Part shown: piece by piece, positions 1-6,840 of the stretch
Position numbering within the stretch: the stretch's first letter is position 1
Layout: every line of letters begins with the position of its first letter
Position numbers and translations under genes: made by a program
The notes under the pieces: model-generated
Databases searched by the model: none
Seen by the model: only the letters and a program-made list of their open reading frames with translations
Told to the model about the DNA's origin: nothing
NCBI GenBank assembly: GCA_016213865.1
Contig: JACQZL010000009.1
Span: forward strand, 1,548-9,931
DNA from: Candidatus Rifleibacteriota bacterium
GTDB taxonomy: Bacteria > UBP17 > UBA6191 > JACPRK01
Direction: 5' to 3'
Length of the DNA: 8,384 nt

Positions 1-419
1 CCGGGCCGATCCGAGGATGGAGGCGACTGCCGCGTCGGTCCTGCTCCCGTCCAGAGGGCGGCGACCGTCAGCGCCAGGCCCAGGGCCGGCGCGAGGCCCC
101 ACGAGAGCCAGCGCGGCCACATGCCCGAGCCGGAGGCCAGCCGGCCGGTCGAGCCGAAGGCCGACCCGAGGATCGAACGGCGGCTGGCGATCAGCTCGGT
201 CTCGCGGGGCACCGGCCCCTCCATCAGCAACCGCTGGAGCACTGCGAGCTCGTGCTCCGCGGTCCGGCACGCCGGGCATCCTCCCAGATGCCGCTCGAGC
301 CAAGAGGCCTCTGGGCTGTCCAGTTGACCGTCGAGCCTCGCCGACAACGCCGCCCGGGCCGTTTCACAGTCGGGTACGGGTCGCTGGGGGCCAGTCGAAT
401 CGGGTGTGACGCGGTCCAT
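1..419 (-). CDS. Membrane-anchored zinc-finger anti-sigma factor (partial, C-terminus beyond left edge)
   Basis: The frame is open from ATG at 419 to the window edge (139 residues, no stop). Residues 18-51 carry a zf-HC2/ZAS-type zinc finger: C18, then H44-x3-C48-x2-C51 in the string HLGGCPACR. A hydrophobic segment at about 101-123, rich in W, L and A, is a likely single transmembrane helix; the Pro/Ser-rich stretch after it would begin the extracytoplasmic part. The start is set by GAGGAG seven nt upstream. The gene begins 16 nt after the stop of the ECF sigma gene on the same strand, so the two are almost certainly co-transcribed. By family knowledge, the cytoplasmic zinc finger binds and holds the cognate sigma factor until a signal releases it. 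The sensory C-terminal part is outside the window, so the signal is unknown. Confidence 0.85.
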   Translation of the reverse strand, partial: MDRVTPDSTGPQRPVPDCETARAALSARLDGQLDSPEASWLERHLGGCPACRTAEHELAVLQRLLMEGPVPRETELIASRRSILGSAFGSTGRLASGSGMWPRWLSWGLAPALGLALTVAALWTGAGPTRQSPPSSDRP

Positions 420-435
420 CGCGGGTCTCCTCGGC

Positions 436-984
436 TCACCCTTGCGCGAGCCAGGCTGCCAGTCGCGTGCGCAGGAGCTGGCGCGCGGTGGCGATGCGAG
501 AACGGATCGTCCCCACGGGGCACTCCAGCTCCCCGGCGATCTGTTCGTAACTGAGCTCGCCGTGCGTGGCCAGCAGGAGCGGCTCGCGGAACTTGGAGGG
601 CAGCGCGGCCATCGCGCGACCCAGTTCATCCGCCAGGGCACCGGACTCGGCGCGCCGCTCGGGGGCCGTCTCGACCGGAGTCGGCGCATCTTCCAGCACC
701 TCGAAGGTCGCGCCGTGCCTGGCGCGTACGCGGTCGACTGCCGTGCCGTGCGCCAGGCGGTACAGCCACGAGCGGAACCTGGCGGGGTCTCGCAGTTCCG
801 CGCGCCGGCGGAGGACCGCCAGGAAGACCTCCTGAACGACGTCCCAGGCATCTTCGCGATTGCCGGTGACCCGATGCGCCATGCGGAAGACCGAGGGCTG
901 GAAGCGGTCCAGCAGCTCTCCGTAAGCGGCTCGATCTCCTTGCTGCATCCGGGTCACCACGCTCTCGAGTTCGTCCGTCGTCAT
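436..984 (-). CDS. ECF-family RNA polymerase sigma factor
   Basis: A complete 182-residue protein of normal ECF length. Region sigma-2 spans about residues 10-90 and includes GNREDAWDVVQEVF (41-54), the core-polymerase and -10 recognition region, followed by FRSWLYRLAHGTAVDRVR. Region sigma-4 spans about 118-178, with LPSKFREPLLL and the helix-turn-helix LSYEQIAGELECPVGTIRSR (144-163) that reads the -35 element. An acidic/proline linker (about 95-115) joins them and there is no extra C-terminal domain. The protein directs RNA polymerase to a specific regulon. The anti-sigma gene follows immediately, which is the usual arrangement for partner control. No strong Shine-Dalgarno precedes ATG 984, but no better start is available in frame. 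The subgroup and target genes cannot be told from here. Confidence 0.95.
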   Translation of the reverse strand: MTTDELESVVTRMQQGDRAAYGELLDRFQPSVFRMAHRVTGNREDAWDVVQEVFLAVLRRRAELRDPARFRSWLYRLAHGTAVDRVRARHGATFEVLEDAPTPVETAPERRAESGALADELGRAMAALPSKFREPLLLATHGELSYEQIAGELECPVGTIRSRIATARQLLRTRLAAWLAQG

Positions 985-1216
985 CGTCTGTCGTTCTGGA
1001 GTCGGCGGCTCGGGCCGGTGAGTTCGAAAAAAAGTCTGAGGCCGTCGTCCTGCATCTTGTCAGAACTGGCGTGGCAAGTGCCGGGCCGGTCTTTCGGAGC
1101 TGAAAACGTCCCAGAGTGCAGACTGGCACGGCAGGCAGTACAGCTAGAGGTGAGGTGGGTGTCGCTCGAAAGGTGCGTTCGAACCCGGTAGACTACCGGG
1201 CAGGACAACCATTGCC
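985..1216. promoter_or_regulatory. Divergent intergenic region with perfect 17-bp palindrome (1184-1200)
   Basis: This 232-nt spacer separates the divergent sigma-factor and receiver genes and must hold both promoters. It is visibly less GC-biased than the genes. Positions 1184-1200 form a perfect dyad, CCCGGTAG-A-CTACCGGG, ending 16 nt before the receiver ATG; as RNA it could fold into a 7-bp stem with a GAC loop. The word GTTCGAA occurs twice, at 1022-1028 and 1177-1183, the second abutting the dyad, and an A7 run lies at 1027-1033. No convincing -35/-10 pair was found on either strand. Reading the dyad as an operator or a leader hairpin is inference. Confidence 0.4.
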
Positions 1217-1612
1217 ATGGAAGCAGTGAAACCTGGTTCCGCTTGTTCCGTCCTCGTCGTCGATGACGATCCCACGAACCTGAAGTTCACCAGGGTCCTC
1301 CTCGAGTACGAGGGCTATTCCGTACGTGTGGCCTCGTCGGCCGAGGAGGCCCTCGCCATGCTGAAGACCTTCCAACCACGCCTGATCCTGCTCGACCTGC
1401 GGCTACCCGGCATGGACGGTTTCGAGCTGGCCCGCCGCATCAGGGCCGACCCTGCCACGGCCGGCGCGCTCATCGTCGCGGCCACGGCCTGTACCACGCG
1501 GGCCGACGAGGAGAAGGCGCTCGCCGCTGGTTGTAACGCCTACGTGTCGAAACCTCTCGACACCCGCGCTCTGGCCAGGCTACTGGCTGCTTCGCCCCCT
1601 GTCGGGCCGTGA
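1217..1612 (+). CDS. Single-domain response regulator (CheY-like receiver)
   Basis: A 131-residue protein made of one receiver domain with no output domain. The acidic pocket is D16-D17(-D18) in VLVVDDDPTNL, the phospho-acceptor is D60 in LILLDLRLPGMDGFEL, the switch threonine is T90, and the conserved lysine is K112 in YVSKPLD. All catalytic positions are intact, so it should be phosphorylated by a histidine kinase (family knowledge). No kinase, phosphotransfer or chemotaxis gene is in the window, so it is an orphan here. With no DNA-binding domain it probably acts by protein contact, as CheY or DivK do. The ATG at 1217 gives a typical short N-terminal lead; only a weak AGGAC lies upstream (1202-1206), and the 1184-1200 dyad sits just before it. 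Confidence 0.95.
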   Translation: MEAVKPGSACSVLVVDDDPTNLKFTRVLLEYEGYSVRVASSAEEALAMLKTFQPRLILLDLRLPGMDGFELARRIRADPATAGALIVAATACTTRADEEKALAAGCNAYVSKPLDTRALARLLAASPPVGP

Positions 1613-1695
1613 GGCGGGGGTCCCGGCCAAGGGCGCAATCGAGTCGGGCTTGTCCGGCACCGTTCAAATCGGGCCGATTCGGGCGGATAGTCCGG

Positions 1696-1772
1696 AAGGT
1701 AGAAGCGGCATCTTGCCGCTTCCAAGGTACGGTTGCCGGAGCCCTGAAGCGGCTGGAAGCCGCTTCTACCTT
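1696..1772. repeat. BIME/REP-like inverted repeat with two 9-bp hairpins
   Basis: A perfect 14-bp inverted repeat bounds the element: AAGGTAGAAGCGGC at 1696-1709 and its reverse complement at 1759-1772. Each end also forms its own hairpin: GAAGCGGCA-TCT-TGCCGCTTC (1702-1722) and GAAGCGGCT-GGA-AGCCGCTTC (1746-1766). The closing pair differs between them (A-T versus T-A) but pairing is kept. It lies in the 249-nt spacer between the receiver gene and cinA, the rest of which (1613-1695 and 1773-1861) shows no gene. The architecture matches REP/BIME elements, which are normally dispersed in many copies; copy number cannot be judged from one window. No RAYT-type transposase is nearby. Confidence 0.75.
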
Positions 1773-1861
1773 GGCCAAAGTGCGCGGGAGGTCGTGGCTC
1801 GATCGGCCAGTGCCGTCTTCCCCGATCCTCGAGGCCGTCGCCGATGCGGTATCGTGCTGGC

Positions 1862-3124
1862 ATGAGCACCTTTCTGGAGGCCGAGCTCGTCGCGACGGGC
1901 GACGAACTTCTCACGGGCGCGACGGCGGACACGAACGGGGCCTTCGCTGCCGGAGCGCTCCGCGAGGCCGGGGCCGTCGTGGGGCGGATGACAACCGTGG
2001 GTGATCGCCAGGCCGCCATCGAGACCGCGCTTCGCGAGGCGTCGAGTCGGGTGACCGTGGTGGTGGTGAGCGGCGGCCTGGGCCCGACGGAGGACGACCG
2101 CACGGCCCGGGCCGCGGCCGCGGTCGCTGGCGTGCCGCTCGTCCGAAACGAGGCGGCGCTGGCCCACGTGAGGGGCTGGTTCGCCCGTCACCAGCTCGCC
2201 ATGACCCCGAACAACGAGAAACAGGCAGACCTCCCGGCAGGCTGCGAGGTCCTCGACAACCCCGCTGGAACGGCCGTGGGCTTCTCGATGCCGCTCGGCG
2301 AGGCGCGGCTCTTCTTCTTGCCCGGCGTCCCCCACGAGTACCGCCGGATGATGGCCGAGCAGGTTGTTCCGCGGGTCGCGGCGCTCGGCGCGCGCCACGG
2401 CAGGGGCAGACTGGCGCTGCGGGTCCTGCGCCTCTACGGGATCGGCGAGAGCAAGCTGGAGACGCGCCTTTGCGGGGTGGCGCTGCCGGCAGGGATCGAG
2501 GTGGGGTACCGGCCGACCTGGCCGGAGCTGCACCTTCGGCTCTACGCGGCTGGAGAGGGCGATTCGAAGCCCGAGCTGGACGCGGCCGAACAGGCCGTGC
2601 GCGAGCGCCTGGGCCCGCTCGTCTACGGAACCGGCGACGCCGGCCTGGCTTCGACCGTCGGAGAGTTGCTGCTGCGCCGGGGCTGGTCCCTGGCCGTCGC
2701 CGAGTCCTGCACGGGCGGGCTCCTGGGAGCAACGGTGACCGAGGTGGCCGGCTCTTCCCGGTGGTTCGTGGGAGGCGTGATCGCCTATGCCAATCCCGTC
2801 AAGACGACGGCCCTCGGCGTGGACACCAGGACCCTCGAGGCCCACGGAGCGGTGAGCGAACAGGTGGCCTGCCTGATGGCCTCGGGCGCGCGCGAGCGGC
2901 TCGGCGCGGACGCCGCGTTGTCGATCACGGGGATCGCCGGACCCGACGGAGGCACGACCGAGAAGCCGGTCGGCTCTGCCTGGATCGGGCTGGCGACGCG
3001 CGAGGGCGTCGAGGCGCGCCCCTACCGGCTGCGTGGGGACCGCCAGCGGGTCCGACTGGCCGCGGCCTGGGCGGCGCTCGAACGCCTTCGCCGTCACCTG
3101 CTGGCGATCCCGGAGGACCGGTAG
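1862..3124 (+). CDS. cinA: CinA: two-domain NMN amidohydrolase / ADP-ribose pyrophosphatase-like protein
   Basis: A 420-residue protein of full CinA length with both domains. The N-terminal MoaB/MogA-like domain (COG1058 type) shows ELVATGDELLTG (8-19), a TN pair at 24-25, GGLGPTEDDRT (71-81), NPAGTAVGF, and FFLPGVPHEYRRMM. The C-terminal PncC domain (about 262-415) shows AESCTGGLLGA (280-290), with the SCTGG active-site loop, and SITGIAGPDGG (354-364). By family knowledge the C-terminal domain deamidates nicotinamide mononucleotide in pyridine-nucleotide recycling, and the N-terminal domain handles ADP-ribose; the name 'competence-damage inducible' is historical. The start at 1862 gives the standard lead (MSTFLEAEL). 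An in-frame ATG at 1844 with GAGG nine nt upstream would add six residues and cannot be excluded. The gene converges on the hydroxylase operon, with 4 nt between stops. Confidence 0.95.
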   Translation: MSTFLEAELVATGDELLTGATADTNGAFAAGALREAGAVVGRMTTVGDRQAAIETALREASSRVTVVVVSGGLGPTEDDRTARAAAAVAGVPLVRNEAALAHVRGWFARHQLAMTPNNEKQADLPAGCEVLDNPAGTAVGFSMPLGEARLFFLPGVPHEYRRMMAEQVVPRVAALGARHGRGRLALRVLRLYGIGESKLETRLCGVALPAGIEVGYRPTWPELHLRLYAAGEGDSKPELDAAEQAVRERLGPLVYGTGDAGLASTVGELLLRRGWSLAVAESCTGGLLGATVTEVAGSSRWFVGGVIAYANPVKTTALGVDTRTLEAHGAVSEQVACLMASGARERLGADAALSITGIAGPDGGTTEKPVGSAWIGLATREGVEARPYRLRGDRQRVRLAAAWAALERLRRHLLAIPEDR

Positions 3125-3141
3125 GGAGTCACTCCAACCGG
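3118..3141. terminator. Possible bidirectional hairpin over two convergent stop codons
   Basis: Stems CCGGT (3118-3122) and ACCGG (3137-3141) enclose an 11-bp dyad GGAGT-C-ACTCC (3125-3135). Both stop codons, TAG at 3122-3124 on plus and TGA at 3131-3129 on minus, fall inside it. There is no T-tract on either side, so it is not a canonical intrinsic terminator. It may mark an RNA 3' end for both transcripts or be chance; the role is inferred. Confidence 0.3.
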
Positions 3142-5450
3142 CGGCCACGGGCCCGCAGGCGAAGGGCCTTGAGGACCTTTTCGGGCGTGAAGGGAGTCTC
3201 GCGCAGGCGGATGCCGATGGCGTCGTAGATGGCGTTGGCGATGGCGGGCAACGGCCCGTTGATGCCGATCTCGCTGACGCTCTTGGCTCCGTAAGGGCCG
3301 GTCGGCTCCCACGTCGGGACCAGGATGGTCTTGATCGGCGGCACGTCGACCGAGTTGAAGATCTTGTAGTGCGTGAAGGTCGGGTTTCGAGGCCGGCCCT
3401 TCGGATCGAAGCAGATCTCCTCGGTCAGGGCGTAGCTGATGCCGTTCAGCACGGCCCCTTCGGTCTGGCCCTCGGCCAATCGAGGGTTGATCGCCGTGCC
3501 GCAGTCGACCGCGGCGACGTACTCGAGCACCTTGACATGGCCGGTCTCCTCGTCGACCTCGAGCTCGCAGAAGTGGGCGGAGAAGGGCGGAGGAGACGCG
3601 GACGTGACATGACTGGCGATGCCGAAGATCTGGAACTGGTCCTGGATGTAGAGGGACTGCTGGGCGATCTCGGCCAGCGTCAAGCGGCGGCCGTTCGGCA
3701 GGACCACCATGCCGTCTCGCAGGACCGACTTCGAGGCGTCGACCTCGAGCATCTTTCCGGCGACCTCGAGGATCTGGGTCTTGACCTGCTCGGCGGCCTT
3801 CTTGACGGCCATGCCGGACAGGTAGGTCGTGGAAGAGGCATACGCGCCGACGTCGAAGGGCGTCATGTCGGTGTCGGACGAGTAGACGATCATGTCCGTC
3901 TCACGGACACCCAGAACCTCGGCTGCGATCTGGGCCAGCACGGTGTCGGACCCGGTGCCCAGATCGGTGGCGCCCATCAACAGGTTGAACGACCCGTCGT
4001 CGTTCATCTTGATCGAGGCGGCGCCCATGTCGATACCCGGGATACTGGAGCCCTGCATCAGGCAAGCGCAACCCAGACCGCGCTTGACGGGGCCGGGTCC
4101 CTTGGGCTGCTTCTTCTTGGCGTACCAGTCAATCTCCTGGGCCCCCAGGTCGATGCACCGGTCCAGGCCGCAGCTCTGGATGGTCATCGCGACGCCCTCG
4201 CGGCCTTCGCCCATCGCCTTGAAGATCGGGGAGGTCTCGCCTTCCTGGATGTGGCTGCGCTTTCGGAACTCGAGGGAGTCGACCCCCAGGCGCTCGGCCA
4301 TCTCGTCGACGAGGCACTCCATGGCGAAGGCGCCCTGCGTGGCCCCGTAGCCCCGATAGGCCCCGCCGACGGGCAGGTTGGTGTAGACGCCCCTGACCTG
4401 GAACTTGACGTTCTTGGCGCGGTACAGGGGCAGGCACTTGCTGCCCACGTTGCACCCGACGGTCAGGGCGTGAGAACCATAGGCCCCGGTGTTGTTGATG
4501 ACGTCCATGTCGAAGTCGGTGATCGTGCCGTCCTTCTTGAGGCCCGACCTGAGATGGAGGACCATCGGGTGCCGCGTGCGGCTCGAGACGGTCTCCTCGG
4601 CCCGGGTCAGCTCGAGCTTGACCGGCCGGTGAGTCCGCAGCGCCAAGGCCCCGACTATCCCCTCCAGGAGGACCTCCTGCTTGGTGCCGAAGCCCCCGCC
4701 GATGCGAGGCTTGATGACGCGGATGCGCTTGACCGGGATGCGCAGCGACTGGGCCGCGATGCGCCTGGCGTGGAAGGGCACCTGGGTGCTGGTGCGCAAC
4801 ACGAGCCGGTCCTGCTCGTCGAAGTACGCGATGCAGATGTGCGGCTCGATGGGCGTGTGCTGCGCGTAGTGCGTGATGAAGGTGCGATCGAAGATGAAAT
4901 CGGCATCTTCGAAGAAGTCCTTGCCCAACGTGAAACCCGCTTCGGCGGCCAGGTTGCGCTTGGGGTCGGCGATGCGAAGGGCATCGGGTTCGTCGTGGAT
5001 GACGGGGACGCCGTCGTCCATCGCGTGCTCGGGATCGAGCACGGCGGGAAGGACCTCGTAGCTGACCTTGACGGCCCGGGCCGCGCGCTCGGCGGCGTCG
5101 CGCGTCTCGGCGGCGATGGCGCAGACGCGGTCTCCCACGAAGCGCACCTTGTCGTCGAGGATAAAGGTGTCGTAGGGCGATGGCTCGGGATACCCCTGAC
5201 CGGCGGTCGTGTGGGGAACGCGCGGGAGGTCTTTGTGCGTCAAGATGCAGACGACGCCCGGGACCTTGGCTGCCGCGGACGTGTCGATCTCGACAATCCG
5301 GGCGTGGGCGTGCGGACTGGTGACCAGCTTGGCGATCAGCAGGCCCGGGATGTGCACGTCGTCGACGAACTTGGCGCGGCCCGTCGCCAGGGAGAGGCTG
5401 TCGATCTTCTTGACGCTCTTGCCAGCCGTGACCAGGTCGATCGCTTTCAT
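3129..5450 (-). CDS. Molybdenum hydroxylase (xanthine dehydrogenase family), molybdopterin-binding large subunit
   Basis: A 773-residue protein, the usual length for XdhA/CoxL-type large subunits. The N-terminal a/b hammerhead domain (about 17-130) shows ATGRAKFVDD (22-31), SPHAHARI (45-52) and VGDRVCAIAAET (105-116). The molybdenum domains follow, with HTPIEPH (198-204), GGGFGTKQE (251-259), AYRGYG with R366 in the active-site loop, and the likely catalytic base E727 in GAKSVSEIG. It should bind molybdopterin (probably the cytosine dinucleotide) and hydroxylate a purine, N-heterocycle, aldehyde or related substrate using water. AYRGYG rules out form I CO dehydrogenase (AYxCSFR) and does not match form II (AYRGAGR). 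The ATG overlaps the Fe-S gene stop as ATGA, with GGGGAGG nine nt upstream. The substrate is undetermined. No XdhC/CoxF-type maturation gene is in the window. Confidence 0.93.
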   Translation of the reverse strand: MKAIDLVTAGKSVKKIDSLSLATGRAKFVDDVHIPGLLIAKLVTSPHAHARIVEIDTSAAAKVPGVVCILTHKDLPRVPHTTAGQGYPEPSPYDTFILDDKVRFVGDRVCAIAAETRDAAERAARAVKVSYEVLPAVLDPEHAMDDGVPVIHDEPDALRIADPKRNLAAEAGFTLGKDFFEDADFIFDRTFITHYAQHTPIEPHICIAYFDEQDRLVLRTSTQVPFHARRIAAQSLRIPVKRIRVIKPRIGGGFGTKQEVLLEGIVGALALRTHRPVKLELTRAEETVSSRTRHPMVLHLRSGLKKDGTITDFDMDVINNTGAYGSHALTVGCNVGSKCLPLYRAKNVKFQVRGVYTNLPVGGAYRGYGATQGAFAMECLVDEMAERLGVDSLEFRKRSHIQEGETSPIFKAMGEGREGVAMTIQSCGLDRCIDLGAQEIDWYAKKKQPKGPGPVKRGLGCACLMQGSSIPGIDMGAASIKMNDDGSFNLLMGATDLGTGSDTVLAQIAAEVLGVRETDMIVYSSDTDMTPFDVGAYASSTTYLSGMAVKKAAEQVKTQILEVAGKMLEVDASKSVLRDGMVVLPNGRRLTLAEIAQQSLYIQDQFQIFGIASHVTSASPPPFSAHFCELEVDEETGHVKVLEYVAAVDCGTAINPRLAEGQTEGAVLNGISYALTEEICFDPKGRPRNPTFTHYKIFNSVDVPPIKTILVPTWEPTGPYGAKSVSEIGINGPLPAIANAIYDAIGIRLRETPFTPEKVLKALRLRARGRRLE

Positions 5451-5980
5451 CGCCGGCTACCTCCCCGGGCGGCCTTCTTGGCGCCCGCGTCGCTCTTGGA
5501 CTTGCCCTTCGGCTTGGCCGGCTCGCTCAGGCGCTTGGCCGCCAGCTTGACCGCTTCGAACTGCTTCACGTATCCGGTGCACCGGCAGAGATGGCCCTCC
5601 ATCCCGCGCCGGATCTCGTCCTCCTTGGGATTGGGCGTGTGCTCGAGGAGCTCCTTGGCCGAGAGGACCATCGCCGGGATGCAGTAGCCGCACTGCACCG
5701 CGCCCACTTCCACGAAGGCCTCCTGGAGCGGATGGGGTGATTCCATCGTCCCAATACCTTCGATGGTGGTGACCGCCCGGCCGTGGGCCATCCCGGCGAG
5801 GAACAGACAGGAGCAGATCGTCTTTCCGTCGACCTGCACCGCACAGGCGCCACACTCGCCAGCTTCGCACCCCCGCTTGACCCCGAAACAGCCCTTCTCG
5901 CGGAGCAGGTCCAGCAGCCGCTCGTGGCCGGCGATGTCGAAGGCGACCGGCCGTCCGTTGAGTGTCATCTCGAGTTTCAT
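5447..5980 (-). CDS. Molybdenum hydroxylase 2x[2Fe-2S] small subunit with Lys-rich tail
   Basis: A 177-residue protein with both iron-sulfur domains of the XDH/CoxS family. The plant-type ferredoxin domain (1-75) has cluster ligands C38, C43, C46 and C58 in GCEAGECGAC...CSC. The four-helix domain has C97-x2-C100 (QCGYC) and C132-x-C134 (HLCRCTGY). These clusters relay electrons from molybdenum to FAD. ATG 5980 is chosen because it overlaps the FAD-subunit stop as ATGA and has GGAGG six nt upstream; longer in-frame extensions into the FAD gene are spurious. After the family core ends near residue 151, a tail of about 26 residues rich in Lys, Ala, Gly and Ser follows (SEPAKPKGKSKSDAGAKKAA and on), longer than a minimal CoxS/XdhC protein. 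The position between the FAD and Mo genes matches the cox M-S-L order. Confidence 0.94.
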   Translation of the reverse strand: MKLEMTLNGRPVAFDIAGHERLLDLLREKGCFGVKRGCEAGECGACAVQVDGKTICSCLFLAGMAHGRAVTTIEGIGTMESPHPLQEAFVEVGAVQCGYCIPAMVLSAKELLEHTPNPKEDEIRRGMEGHLCRCTGYVKQFEAVKLAAKRLSEPAKPKGKSKSDAGAKKAARGGSRR

Positions 5981-6840
5981 CGGGAGCCTCCGATCGCCCG
6001 GGCCCAGCAGGCGGCCAGGGTGCGCTTCATCAGGACGTGGGCGGCGTGGACGCGGTACTCCTTGCTGGCGCGCCAGTCGCTGACGACCTCGAGGTCCTTC
6101 AGCGCAGCCTTTGCGGCGGCGTCGAACTGGATCGGCCCGGGTCTCTTGCCGAGCAGCTTCTTCTCGGCAGCCGTGCTGCGAGTGGCATGACGGCAGATGC
6201 CGCCGAAGACCACTCGGGCGCCGCTGCAAGTGTCGCCTTCGCTGGCCAGCAAGACCGCGGCGGTGCCCATCGAGGGATCGGTCCGGGTCCGAGCGAAGAG
6301 CTCGTAGCCGCAGGACCAGGCCTCCAGCTCACGCGGAATCCTGACGGCCGTGAGCAACTCCAGCCGGCCCAGCAACCGGAACTTGGGCTGCGAGAAGAAC
6401 TCGGCGGCCGGGACCTCCTGCTCGGTGGCACCCGCGATCAGCATCCGCGCGTCCAGGGCCAGGAGGGCCGGCGGCAGCTCGGCACCGGGAGTGGAGATGA
6501 TGATCGAGCCACCCAGGGTCATCACATTTCGGATCAGGTGGGAGCCGCACCGGCTGGCCGCCTCAGCGAGCAGGCCACCCGCGAAGCCCTGGAGCTTGCG
6601 GCTGCGGGCCATCGTCTCGTAGGTCGTCGCGGCCCCGAGTTCGAGGTACTCCTTCGTCTCCTTGACGTAGGACAGCCCGAGTCGGGTGATGTCGACAGCG
6701 GCTTCGAGCTTGGCATCGTCGACGCGCCCAAGGCTGGTGCACCCGGCCACGACGGCGGCCCGGGATTCGAAGCGTCCGAGGATGGCCAGGGCCTCCGGGA
6801 CGCTCGTCGGGTAGTAGAACTCCTTCAGGTTTCGCAGCAA
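5977..6840 (-). CDS. Molybdenum hydroxylase FAD-binding medium subunit
   Basis: A 287-residue protein of the CoxM/XdhB FAD subunit family, typical in length. It opens with FYYPTSVPEALAIL, usual for the family. The two FAD pyrophosphate loops are at residues 32-38 (AGCTSLG, where AGGTDL or AGGHSL is usual) and 108-117 (TLGGSIIIST, where TxGGN is usual), followed by PGAELPPALLALDA. The C-terminal part has SDWRASKEYRVHAAHVLMKR (254-273). FAD takes electrons from the Fe-S subunit and passes them to the final acceptor. The start is TTG at 6840, backed by GAGGAGA (minus-strand 6853-6847) six to seven nt upstream; there is no better ATG. It is the first gene of the operon and its stop overlaps the next start. 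No 4Fe-4S insertion like that of 4-hydroxybenzoyl-CoA reductase is seen. Confidence 0.92.
   Translation of the reverse strand: MLRNLKEFYYPTSVPEALAILGRFESRAAVVAGCTSLGRVDDAKLEAAVDITRLGLSYVKETKEYLELGAATTYETMARSRKLQGFAGGLLAEAASRCGSHLIRNVMTLGGSIIISTPGAELPPALLALDARMLIAGATEQEVPAAEFFSQPKFRLLGRLELLTAVRIPRELEAWSCGYELFARTRTDPSMGTAAVLLASEGDTCSGARVVFGGICRHATRSTAAEKKLLGKRPGPIQFDAAAKAALKDLEVVSDWRASKEYRVHAAHVLMKRTLAACWARAIGGSR

Noticed and set aside
981..1208. A 75-codon minus-strand frame ending in an ATGA overlap with the sigma-factor start
   Set aside because: It starts with TTG without a ribosome site, crosses the palindrome, and has mixed third positions unlike the true genes. It has no recognisable motif; the overlap looks accidental.
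430..1590. The peptide SLARARVSRG appearing in two shadow frames (around 430-460 and 1555-1585)
   Set aside because: The underlying DNA encodes different real C-termini (sigma factor and receiver) and is only loosely similar; coincidence of GC-rich codons.
1766..3148. A 460-codon open frame antisense to cinA
   Set aside because: Same register effect: it mirrors cinA codon for codon, and the plus strand has unmistakable CinA motifs.
1862..5450. A functional link between CinA's MoaB/MogA-like domain and the neighbouring molybdenum enzyme
   Set aside because: CinA belongs to the MoCF fold superfamily but acts in pyridine-nucleotide metabolism. The genes converge rather than share an operon, so adjacency is weak evidence.
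3033..5687. An 884-codon open frame on the plus strand, antisense to the hydroxylase large subunit
   Set aside because: It runs in the same codon register as the real gene, so its stops could only come from TTA, CTA or TCA codons, which this GC-rich gene does not use. Its translation is Asp/Arg/Gly/Val-rich with no family motif.
3129..6840. Annotation as coxMSL carbon monoxide dehydrogenase
   Set aside because: Gene order fits, but the large subunit lacks AYxCSFR (form I) and AYRGAGR (form II).
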